In this document: one piece after another, positions 44,058 to 53,284 of the stretch
Layout of the letters: the number at the start of each line of letters is the position of its first letter
How positions within the stretch are numbered: position 1 is the stretch's first letter
Source: Flectobacillus major DSM 103
Lineage (GTDB): Bacteria; Bacteroidota; Bacteroidia; Cytophagales; Spirosomataceae
Assembly (NCBI RefSeq): GCF_000427405.1
Contig: NZ_KE386492.1
Location: 171,690-235,689, forward strand
DNA length: 64,000 bases
Reading direction: 5' to 3'
Made by a program: the position numbers and the translations under genes
Notes under the pieces: generated by a model
Told to the model about the DNA's origin: nothing
The model's input: only the letters and a program-made list of their open reading frames with translations
Database searches by the model: none

Positions 44058-46814
44058 TTAAAGTTTGTACCTAACGCCTACAATATAGCTGCGTTGGTAA
44101 TAATCTTGTCTAATGAGTGTTTTGTTGTTTTGGGCGGCTTGTTCTGGAATATTGTTGTTTACAGGGTTGGTATTTTTGATATATACTTTCAAAGGGGTAT
44201 TTAGTAAATTATTGGCTTTTACAAAAAGAATCCATTTGCTGGTAATACTCTTTTCTACAGAAGCATCCATTTGGATAAATGCCTGCTGCCATAAGTCGTT
44301 GTCCAAAAACTGTGAAACGGTATTGATACGTTCGCCAGTATAAGAACCAGCCAATTGGGCATCCCAGCCAAGTTTACTATTTTTATAGAGCAACGAAATA
44401 TTGCCTACATGTTCAGACTGGCCATAAAGTGGGCGAGTTTGATTGACACTGCGAGGTTCTAGGGCATTAGTTTCATTTCTTATACGAATAATTTTTTTGG
44501 TTGTTATCGACGAATTGGTGTAGGTATAATTAGCTTTGATACCAAAGTTTTGGTAATATTTGATAAGGTCTAGTTCTAAGCCAAAATTGGTGGCTGTTCC
44601 AAAGTTGCCTGGCGTATAAAAAACGTCTTGTCCACGAGTTTCATCAACTTGGAGGGTATATTCAATAGGATTTTGGATATTTTTATAGAAAACACCTGCC
44701 ATAAATTGGTCGGCTGCGTTAGGAAAAATCTCATAACGTAAGTCAATGTTATCGGCTACGGCTCTTTTCAAATCGGGATTACCTCTTTCCTGAAATTCTT
44801 CATTGACAATTTTGCCTGGTACAATTTCAAAAAAGCCTGGGCGATTTATAGACCTAAAATAAGAGAATCGCAAATTTTGCTGATCCTGAAGAGCATATTT
44901 TAGGTTGATACTCGGCAGAATATCTACATATTGTTGATTACCTGAAGGGCGACTTTCGCCTAAAGGGTATTCCATGTCGTACCCTTGATTGGTTTGTTCT
45001 ACTCTTAAGCCCGTAATAACCTGCCATTTTTCAGATTGGAGCTTGGCCATAGCATATCCAGCCGCAATTTGTTCGCTAGCTTTGTAATTAAGTGCCGAAG
45101 CTACAGTTCCTCTTGGGTTTTCTAAGTTCCACTTTACATCGCTGTATTGTGTAAAGTCTTTTCCGTATAAAGCAAAAGGATTAATAGGCTTGAAAAGATA
45201 ATTATTATAAAAATTGCTTCGTTGTTTGTACCTAAAAAGCCCCCCAATACTTAGGTCGATAGGCAAGTTTTGCCATGTCGTATTTTTGGTAAGGTTGAGG
45301 TACGAAGCCCAATCTTGGTCGGTATTGCTTTCCCAACGCCTATTACTTTCTTGTGGATAGGTTATGGTTTCTTGAAAATTGCGTCTAGTTCCTAGAAAAC
45401 TTACATTGGTATTTTCGGGTAAATTGTTGCTAGCCCTCGAATATACCGCCGACCAGTTAAACAACAGGTCTTCCTTGATTTGGTGTTTTCCCTGTAAAGT
45501 ACTATTCAGGATTTGTTGGTCGGTAATACGGCTTCTTGTAGCAAAAGTAAGGCCTGCATTTCCTGTAGTTGCATCGTATCCTCCCGACGAAAAATCAGTT
45601 GTTTTGGTATTGCGTAATTGAATATTTTTCAGATTCATATAGGCATTGTACCACTGCAACTTACTTTTGTTGCTAAGTTTATAATCAATTTTGCTATGAA
45701 TACCCAAGCGTTGTTGCTGTTCAGAATATTCACGTTGTGCCAAACTGGTAACTCTCGATGTTTTTTCGGTATCGTACACTGTCGAAGCGTAGAAGTCGCT
45801 GTTGCTACCACGGTAGGTATTTTGGTAGCTGGCTGCCACTACTACCCCCAGACGGTTGTTTAGGTATCTATTTCCTACCGACCCACCCCCAATAAGGTTT
45901 GGCATAGCCTGATGGCTCGTAAAATCTAATAAGGTATTTGAAAAATCTTTTGTTGTGGCCGAATAGCTACTTCCAAAACGTTGGTAAGGCGATAAGCTTT
46001 GTGCTTGGTTGGTAGCAAAACCGTTGAACGAACGGTTCATAAATAGTTCGCTATAGCCTGTAGCTAAATTGGCTTTTATTTCTAACTGAGTAGGGGCATC
46101 TTTCATAACCATATTGATAACGCCACCCATGGCATCGCCTTCCATGTCGGGTGTAAGCGACTTAGACACTTCCAAGCGACTAAGCAGCTCGGCTGGGAAA
46201 ATATCGAGCGGAACGTAACGATATTTGTTATCGGGGCTTGGAATTTTAATACCATTTACCAAGGTATAATTATATCTTTTGTCCATACCTCGCAAAATAG
46301 CATACTGCCCATCGCCATTGCTATTTCTTTCGATAGAAATCCCCGATACTCGTTGTACTAAATTGGCAACGGTTAAATCGGGAGAAATTTCTATGGCCTT
46401 GCCCGAAACAATATTCATGAGTTGGTTAGCTTTGCGTTCGCTTTGGCGGGCGGCATTTTCAGAAGACTTATCGGTAGTGGCAGTTACTACAACTTCGTCG
46501 AGGGTTTGTTTGCTATCCGTTTCCATTTCTATTTTCATAAAACGGCTAGGGGTATTTACGACAATTTCCTGCTGAAAACTTTTGTAGGATATATAGTTAA
46601 CCTTGAGGGTCTATTTGCCATAAGGGATATTTTTGATACTAAACGACCCGTCGAGACCAGCTACGTCATAACCTCCTTTTTTTTCTAAACGTACTGTTGC
46701 ACCCACTAGCGGCTCGCCTGTTTGTTGGTCGATAATACTTCCTCTAAAACTAGAAGTTTGTCCAAAACTAAGGTGGGTAATCAGTAAGCAAATAAAAACT
46801 AAAGCTTTGTTCAT
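44058..46814 (-). pseudogene. TonB-dependent receptor interrupted by one amber codon
   Basis: The frame starts at ATG 46814 with a signal peptide and a carboxypeptidase-regulatory domain, reaches TAG at 46613-46611 and continues in the same frame without any shift to 44058. The interrupted text, PYGK-stop-TLKVNYISYKSF, normally reads Tyr at this place in such domains, so a single TAC or TAT to TAG change explains it. The remainder has plug (PDLTVANLVQRVSGISIERN) and barrel ending YIVGVRYKL. An internal ATG at 46538 could give a barrel without signal peptide, so export would fail. Readthrough or a sequencing error remain possible. Confidence 0.85.
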
Positions 46815-46942
46815 AATATGTTTTGATTCATGGTTTGTCGAACCATCTGTTGATTTTCAGAGCTACCTATTTTGTTTAAAAGGCGTGTGCTATTTGATGA
46901 AGCAAAGGTGCATATACTCTTGTTTTATTTGCAAATTGGGGT

Positions 46943-47075
46943 CGTTACAAAAAGGAAACAGCGTTACAAATAGCGTTAACAAAAAAGCAACAACGTTAAC
47001 AACTTGTTTTTAATATATTGATTATCAGTTATTTGTATTTTATTTGATGATACATTATCAAATTGTTAACGTTAC
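46943..47075. promoter_or_regulatory. CGTTA(A)CAA direct repeats upstream of phytase-type operon
   Basis: CGTTACAAA at 46943 and 46962, CGTTAACAA at 46974 and 46994, and GTTAACGTTAC at 47065-47075, in steps of 19, 12, 20 and about 71 bases. The TTAACA cores resemble repeats recognised by PhoP/PhoB-type regulators, but spacing is not regular. They lie upstream of the receptor at 46814. Confidence 0.45.
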
Positions 47076-47094
47076 ATTTCTAAACGGTAAAGAG

Positions 47095-48756
47095 TTATAA
47101 AGACTGGATAAAAGTGGATAAATTTTCGCCTTGGGGTAGATTCAGCTTTTTGCGAAGCCTATAACGAATCACTCGGAGGCTGTCGGGCGAGATACCCAAA
47201 ATAGAAGCAATATCGTTGGAATTAAGATTCATTTTTAACAAGGCAATAAGTCGTAAATCATTGGCGGTGAGTTGTTCGGAATGGTTTTTGAGTTTGGTCA
47301 AAAAACTTTGATGAACTTGGTCAAATATATTGCGGAAATCCTCCCAGTATTGGTCGTGGTCAAAACTCTGGTTAATATCCTGCATGATTTGTCGGAGGTT
47401 TCGTTGCGAGTTTTTACGGTCGTCTTTTACAATTTCTTCAAGGCGCTGGTACAGTTTTTCTAACAATTGGTTTTTCTGAATTACATGAAGCGTATGCGTA
47501 CTTAATTCTTTGGTTTTTGTTTCCAGAAGGTTTTTTAGGTTTTCTTCCTCCAATTGTTTGTTTTTTAAGGCGGCGGCCATCAAATCTTGTTCTTTTTCAA
47601 AAACCTTTTGCTTTTGTTCGTTGATATAATGCTGGTTTTTGATTTTCATTTTTTGTCGATTAATCACTACAAAGCCAAGAATAATAAGCAAAGCAATAAC
47701 AATCACCCCCGAAATCCCCAGTATTTGATTGGTTCTACTAATATTGTCGAGGCGTTCTATTTCATTGTTTTTTTTGGCTATATCGTACATTACCTGCAAT
47801 ACAGCGATTTGTTGGTTGCTTTTTTCTGAATAAATATCAAGAGTCATTTTGCGGCTAACTTCCAAGTAATAATAAGCACTGTCGTTGCGTCCTAGCATAT
47901 TCAAGGCACGGGCAATGTCGCGATACGCACTAGCTTCTTGGTATTTTTCATGTAGCTTTTGAGCCAGTTTTAGGGCTTCTTTTGAATAGGTCAATCCCTG
48001 TTTGATAGCCCCTGTTTTGCGAAGTACATCTCCCAAATTATTCAATACTTCAATTTGAGCGAGTTGGTCGTGGGTTACTTGGTTGATTTTGAGTGATTGA
48101 GAAAAGTAATAGTGGGCTGAATCGTACTGAGCCAAATCTTCAAAGATACTACCGAGGTTCTCATAAATTTTGGCAATACCCGTTTGGTTATCAATTTTTT
48201 TATAATAGTTGATGGCCTTTCGTTGAAAATACAAGGCCGAATCATATTTTTCTTGCTTTTCGTAGAGATGCCCTATTTTGCCAAAAGTATGAGCCAAGCC
48301 AAGGTCGTTATGTTTATTTTGGAAAATATGCAGGGCCTCGTCGTATTGTAATTTGGCTAGTTTTAGGTTGCGGTTATAATAATATAGCAACCCCAAGTCG
48401 TTGAGGTTATAGGCCAAAAGCTCTGTTTGATGCTGATTTTTGAAAAGGTTATTGGCTTGTAAATGAAATTCTAAAGCCTGTGGATAATGCCCATAATGAT
48501 AGCATAGCTGACCCATTTGTTGTAGCAATTGAGCTGCCAATACAAAATCCTGTTTGTCAAAAGCCTGATTATATTTGTTTTTGAGTTGTAAAAGTCGTGT
48601 GTCGGGATTGGTAATTGTAGACTGAAAAATCTCTTTATCGCTACTTTGTGAATAGGCGGTAAACCACATTAGTCCAACCATTACCAATAAAGCAAACTGT
48701 ACTTTTGAATAAAAACCTGAAAGGGTACATCCAAGTGAATGTAAAATAAATAACAT
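47095..48756 (-). CDS. TPR sensor-regulator with C-terminal LuxR-like HTH
   Basis: 553 residues. An N-terminal hydrophobic export or anchor segment (about 17-36) precedes about six tetratricopeptide repeats (about 60-310; AQLLQQMGQLCYHYG, LNDLGLLYYYNRN and similar). A membrane helix (about 345-368; ILGISGVIVIALLIILGFVVI) leads to a coiled coil and an HTH of the LuxR/GerE kind at the end (DLRLIALLKMNLNSNDIA, ILGISPDSLRVIRYR). The layout is a one-protein sensor: periplasmic TPR, cytoplasmic DNA-binding end. It lies upstream of the receptor-phytase genes in the same direction and may control them through 46943-47075. Confidence 0.85.
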   Translation of the reverse strand: MLFILHSLGCTLSGFYSKVQFALLVMVGLMWFTAYSQSSDKEIFQSTITNPDTRLLQLKNKYNQAFDKQDFVLAAQLLQQMGQLCYHYGHYPQALEFHLQANNLFKNQHQTELLAYNLNDLGLLYYYNRNLKLAKLQYDEALHIFQNKHNDLGLAHTFGKIGHLYEKQEKYDSALYFQRKAINYYKKIDNQTGIAKIYENLGSIFEDLAQYDSAHYYFSQSLKINQVTHDQLAQIEVLNNLGDVLRKTGAIKQGLTYSKEALKLAQKLHEKYQEASAYRDIARALNMLGRNDSAYYYLEVSRKMTLDIYSEKSNQQIAVLQVMYDIAKKNNEIERLDNISRTNQILGISGVIVIALLIILGFVVINRQKMKIKNQHYINEQKQKVFEKEQDLMAAALKNKQLEEENLKNLLETKTKELSTHTLHVIQKNQLLEKLYQRLEEIVKDDRKNSQRNLRQIMQDINQSFDHDQYWEDFRNIFDQVHQSFLTKLKNHSEQLTANDLRLIALLKMNLNSNDIASILGISPDSLRVIRYRLRKKLNLPQGENLSTFIQSL

Positions 48757-48954
48757 ATTGTTCTGTGCTTGAAATTTTTGTTAAATTTCAGTGAAGAATT
48801 TTGTACAAAAGCAGAAAACAGGAAAGCTTAATAATTATTTAATACCCTGTTGGAGTAATTACATACGTTATAAAAGTATTCAACCAACTACAAAACTACA
48901 GGTTATTAACCCATGTGTGGTTTTGTAATTGGTTGAATATTAGAAAACTATATA

Positions 48955-51381
48955 TTATATTTTGATACCTACCGAAGCTATAATACTGCGGCCATCCGAC
49001 GACCAGATACCAGCACCAGGGTACATTGTTGGCCTTTTGGTGAAGTATTGTTTGTTGGTTACGTTATTGATACCCAAGCGAAGTGTGTAGTTTTTATTGA
49101 TACGATAAGTAGCATTGATGTCGAGCAAACTATACGATGGCACTAAACCTTTAGCACCGTTGACGGTAGGCGTTTCGGTATTAAGGGCATCGGCATACGA
49201 TTTTCCTACATAGCTGTATTGAATAGTGGCGTTTAGTTTTTGGTAGTTTAACTGAAGACCATTGCGAGAAATCCAGTTAGGAACACCCTCTAAGCGTTTG
49301 CCTTCTACCGAAGTGTTTTCGCCGTTAACAGCAACACTTGCTTTTTGATATTTAGCATCGAAATATGAAGTTGACGTAAAAACTGACAAATTCAAGCCTG
49401 ATTGTACTTCGTTTTGACTTTGGAGAAACTGATATTCTATATACGACTCTATACCACGTGTACGGCTATCACCAATATTGGTTCTAAAAATATACGATTG
49501 TTTATTTTCATCTTCTAGTACTACTTGTCCTAAGCGGTTATTGTATTGGATTTGAAACACGCCAATATCGTAAGTTAAACGATGGTTGAGTTTACCTGTA
49601 ATACCTGCTTCAAGGTTATAACCATAAGCATCTTTGAGATTTTTGTCTATTCTTTCCAAGACAGAGCTAGGAATAATATCTTTGAAAACCACTGGACGAT
49701 ACGCCTGTGCAAAACCTGCATACAGCCTATTTTCGGTATCTATTTTGTACTGCCAGTTGATACCCAATAAGGCAAAATGGTGTTTGATAGTCGTAGGAAG
49801 GTTTTCGGGTTTATAATAAGAAATCGTTCCGGTCATGTCAGTAGCTCCGTTTTCTACCCTAATACCAGGTGAAAAGCTCATTTTAGGACTTACATAAATC
49901 AAGTTTTCGAGGAAGAATGCAATATTGTTTGTTTTAAAATGCAAATCACGCCCCCAAGTAGGGTTGGTTAATGTTAGGTCAAAATCGCTTCCTGTAGTAC
50001 CCTTACCAAGTTGACGACGGTTGAGGTCGTTGTTCATGTACTGAACACCCCCAACAAGGTAGTTTTGAAGCGAGCCTATTTGATAATGATGTGCTACTCG
50101 TAATTCGGACGTATAGCTATGGAAGTTATCAATATCTACCTGACGATTGGCATACTGGCCAGTGCTAGGATTAATGGCATCGGCTACATTGGCAAAGGCA
50201 TCGAACAATACGCTATTGCGGCTACCCAATACAGCCGAAGTAGTCCATTTGAGTTGAGTATTTGGACTAATCGCCCAATCAACGGTTAGGGAAGGTACAT
50301 AAATATCAGGGTTAAAGTAATTTCTAGAACGAGTAGCCTGACGGGGGTCGGCTTCAAACATAGCGTCGGTCAATGGCCCCGGAATTTGATAAATATAGCT
50401 AGAGCGTCCAAATTCTGCTTTGGCTGTAAGCTTTTTGTTGAATTCGTACACCAAACTAACAAACTGAGATTCAGCATCTGATTTTGAATTTTTTCTATAT
50501 CCATCCGAATGTCTTTTCTGATAATAGGCCATATAGCTAAGTTTTCCAACTTTGCCACTGATAGCATTATAGGAGCTAAATAAACCATACGAACCTGCTG
50601 TATTGAGGCTTTCAAAATGGAATACTCCCGATGTGTCGGCTTGTTTGGTTTTGTAATTAATCATACCACCAAACTGAGCTCCATATTGTAGAGATGACGT
50701 ACCACGAATTAATTCAATTTTGTCGATTGACTCCATGGCTGGGCTATAGTGGCTAGCTGGATAGCCATACATATCAGAATTGGTAATAACGCCATTTTGA
50801 CGAATATTGTATTCCCAAGAGCGGTGTGGGTCGAGGCCACGAGTTGCAATATTCACCTGATTACCAGAGCCATCCATGTCATAAACAAATACACCTGGAA
50901 TTTTGGCAAATATCTGTCGAGCATTTTTTTCGGCAATATTGGCGTTGATTCCTTGTAGGTTGATTACTTCATTCTTCTTACCTGCTGTAACATACGTACC
51001 GTTTACTTCGGGAAGTTTTTCTACAGTACTTGGAGTGTTAGTACCCTCTATTATTACTTCTTGTAGGTGATTATTGCCTTCGACTAAAACAATAGCGAGG
51101 GCTTCCGACGGAGTTGCTGCAACATGAATAGGCACAATTTGGCTTTGATAACCTACCGACGAAATCAACAATTGATATTTACCTGCTTTTATTTTTTGTA
51201 AAATAAACGAGCCATCTTGTGCCGAAATACTACCTTTTCCTAAGCCTTTGATTTGAATAGAAACTCCTTGGAGAGGTTCGCCTTTGTGATTATGGATTTT
51301 ACCCGAAAAATCGTATAGTGGCTGTTGGGCAATCGCCTGAAAACTAAATATGAAAAAAAAGAGTATTTGATATATTTTCAT
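48955..51381 (-). CDS. TonB-dependent receptor, FecA-like
   Basis: 808 residues. Signal peptide (about 1-19), carboxypeptidase-regulatory domain (about 25-105), TonB box (LQEVIIEG), plug with IFAKIPGVFVYDMDGSGNQ, NIATRGLDPHRSWEYNIRQNG and IELIRGTSSLQYGAQFGG, then a barrel ending ASVGIKI. The plug pattern is close to FecA and related metal-chelate receptors. The ligand may be ferric citrate or another metal complex; no clear Fur box was found upstream. A stem-loop lies just before the gene at 51407-51443. Confidence 0.92.
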   Translation of the reverse strand: MKIYQILFFFIFSFQAIAQQPLYDFSGKIHNHKGEPLQGVSIQIKGLGKGSISAQDGSFILQKIKAGKYQLLISSVGYQSQIVPIHVAATPSEALAIVLVEGNNHLQEVIIEGTNTPSTVEKLPEVNGTYVTAGKKNEVINLQGINANIAEKNARQIFAKIPGVFVYDMDGSGNQVNIATRGLDPHRSWEYNIRQNGVITNSDMYGYPASHYSPAMESIDKIELIRGTSSLQYGAQFGGMINYKTKQADTSGVFHFESLNTAGSYGLFSSYNAISGKVGKLSYMAYYQKRHSDGYRKNSKSDAESQFVSLVYEFNKKLTAKAEFGRSSYIYQIPGPLTDAMFEADPRQATRSRNYFNPDIYVPSLTVDWAISPNTQLKWTTSAVLGSRNSVLFDAFANVADAINPSTGQYANRQVDIDNFHSYTSELRVAHHYQIGSLQNYLVGGVQYMNNDLNRRQLGKGTTGSDFDLTLTNPTWGRDLHFKTNNIAFFLENLIYVSPKMSFSPGIRVENGATDMTGTISYYKPENLPTTIKHHFALLGINWQYKIDTENRLYAGFAQAYRPVVFKDIIPSSVLERIDKNLKDAYGYNLEAGITGKLNHRLTYDIGVFQIQYNNRLGQVVLEDENKQSYIFRTNIGDSRTRGIESYIEYQFLQSQNEVQSGLNLSVFTSTSYFDAKYQKASVAVNGENTSVEGKRLEGVPNWISRNGLQLNYQKLNATIQYSYVGKSYADALNTETPTVNGAKGLVPSYSLLDINATYRINKNYTLRLGINNVTNKQYFTKRPTMYPGAGIWSSDGRSIIASVGIKI

Positions 51382-51406
51382 TTGCTTTAAATTTTAGTCA
51401 ATAAGA

Positions 51407-51443
51407 TTTAGTGGCATTTATCTAGCGATAAAATGCCACTAAA
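51407..51443 (-). promoter_or_regulatory. Stem-loop in the leader of the FecA-like receptor
   Basis: Arms TTTAGTGGCATTTATC (51407-51422) and complement with one bulged base (51427-51443), loop of 4. It ends about 26 bases before the start codon. No strong T run follows, so a leader element or operator is as likely as a terminator of the gene at 51834. Confidence 0.5.
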
Positions 51444-51454
51444 AGAATATAAAA

Positions 51455-51769
51455 AGATAAGTGAGTGTACCGATATTTTAAAGGAGTATAACAGCAAGGT
51501 TATGAGATACAAGAAAAGCCCGTTATCTCATTCGTACGCTATTTAATACATTGATTGATACCTTTTTAAGTTAAATACTCAAGGCTAGACATAAGCATAC
51601 ACTACTGATGCGGAAAGTGGGAAATAGTGCTATTTTCATCCATAAAAACAGAAGAAAAGGTTTTTTATTTCATACCAATACAATATCCTAGTAATCCGAA
51701 AATATCTAGTCGGTGTAATAATTGGCTGATTTTCAGTGTTTAATAGCTCAATTATACACTCACTTATCT
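51455..51769. repeat. 315-base AT-rich element with 15-base inverted ends (MITE candidate)
   Basis: AGATAAGTGAGTGTA (51455-51469) and its exact complement (51755-51769) border an AT-rich stretch without any gene. A short inner inverted repeat (ATGAGATA...TATCTCAT, about 51499-51534) is present. This is the only content of the gap 51382-51833 apart from the leader stem-loop. Confidence 0.45.
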
Positions 51770-51833
51770 ATTAGCCTACAATGCTCTGTGTGTTTGGCAG
51801 TTGGCTAAAGCGTATAGAGTCAAAAAGTAAAGC

Positions 51834-52373
51834 TTAGTTTTGGGGTGGGGGTGTTAATAGCTGTAGTGGCACAGCCCGAAACCATAGTATTAGGGTTTGA
51901 GCAATAGGTAGAGGATTGTCCCATATCAAAAAAAATACAGAACAAGATTTAAAATTAGGAGAATAATCTTTGATAAATTTTTTTAGGATTTTTCCGACAT
52001 CACTACTGCTATCGGTGGTATCATTACCAACCTCAGCTTGAATTTTTTGGGCAATAAGCGAAAATCTGTCTTGGGCAGTGTTATTACTTTTCAATACCGT
52101 ATAAAGGGTATCGTTAAGCAAACGTTGTTCTACAATATTATAAAATTTGTTGCGATATTGATAAAGCCCTTTGTCTTGTTTGGTGTTTTCCCAGACAGTT
52201 CTTTGGTAAGGAATAGAAAACGGCAGTTTTACTGTAATGTATTCTTCCGAGCTTGGGTTATCGTCGGTAAATTTATTGCTAAAGTCTTGTTCAAAAGACA
52301 ACAATGCTACCGTATTGCCCAGCATATTATAGAGCAATAAAATCAAAAATGATATGGCAACAATAGGTTTCAA
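51834..52373 (-). CDS. Small exported protein of unknown function
   Basis: 179 residues, beginning with a hydrophobic signal (MKPIVAISFLILLLYNMLGNTV). The mature part is charged, with FSIPYQRTVWENTKQDKGLYQYRNKFYN and a proline-rich C-terminus (LQLLTPPPQN). Nothing identifies a domain. It precedes the FecA-like receptor in the same direction but is separated by 452 bases that include a mobile-element-like stretch. Proteins of this style often neighbour metal receptors in this phylum, which suggests a periplasmic or inner-membrane accessory role. That is inference. Confidence 0.7.
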   Translation of the reverse strand: MKPIVAISFLILLLYNMLGNTVALLSFEQDFSNKFTDDNPSSEEYITVKLPFSIPYQRTVWENTKQDKGLYQYRNKFYNIVEQRLLNDTLYTVLKSNNTAQDRFSLIAQKIQAEVGNDTTDSSSDVGKILKKFIKDYSPNFKSCSVFFLIWDNPLPIAQTLILWFRAVPLQLLTPPPQN

Positions 52374-52657
52374 TACACGACAGGAAATTTTACGAAGATA
52401 CAGATTTTTGAGAAGTTTAAAAATGAGAAAAGTTGATTGGGCTAAAAGTTATTTTCATACATGACAAAGCGTATGACTCAAAATCTTCAATTAATCCCTT
52501 TGCTTTGTATAGTTTGTGATAGTTGTTGGGACTCTTTTATGCAGGGATTTTCAATTTATTTGGCTATTTTCGATAAAAAGCAATGATTTGGATAGCGTTT
52601 ATACTTGTATCTTTGTTTATTAAAGCTAAAAATATACTAAACCATGTACCCTAAATT

Positions 52658-53284
52658 ATGACAGAACACAGAATATTATTACTGTTTTTTCATCCAAGGT
52701 TTGAAAACTCCAATGTTCACAAAAAGCTATTGCAGGCCGCTAGCACTTTAAGTACTATTACTATCAGAGATATGTATGAAATATACCCTGATTATAATAT
52801 TGACATAAAAGCCGAGCAGGCTATTTTGTTGGAACATGATATTATTATTTGGCAGCATCCTTTTTATTGGTATAGCTGTCCGCCATTGATGAAACAATGG
52901 ATAGACCTTGTTTTGGAACACGGCTGGGCCTATGGCCGAACGGGCAATATGCTGAAAGGCAAATGTGTGATGAACGTACTGTCGTCGGGAGGAAAGTTTG
53001 AGAGCTATCAGGAAAATGGTAAAAACCGCTTTACGTTTAGAGAACTGCTGAGCCCATTTGACCAAACGGCTTTTTTATGTTATATGGACTATTTGCCTCC
53101 TTTTATTGTTTCTGGAGCTCATCAGATCACCGACGAAAGTTTGGAAGAATACAGCATTAGGTATATCGAGGTTTTAAATTTTCTTCAATCTACAGATTGG
53201 GATATTCAAAAGTTGACCTCTATTCAACATTTTAACGATTTAAACTTTGAGATATGGCAGGAGAAATTTTACAAAACGGTTTAA
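52658..53284 (+). CDS. KefF/KefG-like NAD(P)H flavin oxidoreductase
   Basis: 208 residues of the flavodoxin_2 (quinone reductase) fold: RILLLFFHPRFENSNVHKKLL at the flavin phosphate loop (residues about 5-25), and HPFYWYSCPPLMKQWIDLVLEHGWAYG (about 67-93), a KefF/KefG hallmark. KefF-type proteins bind FMN and activate the partner K+/H+ antiporter. The gene overlaps the antiporter gene by 31 bases, so the two are translated together. There is no signal peptide. Confidence 0.88.
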   Translation: MTEHRILLLFFHPRFENSNVHKKLLQAASTLSTITIRDMYEIYPDYNIDIKAEQAILLEHDIIIWQHPFYWYSCPPLMKQWIDLVLEHGWAYGRTGNMLKGKCVMNVLSSGGKFESYQENGKNRFTFRELLSPFDQTAFLCYMDYLPPFIVSGAHQITDESLEEYSIRYIEVLNFLQSTDWDIQKLTSIQHFNDLNFEIWQEKFYKTV

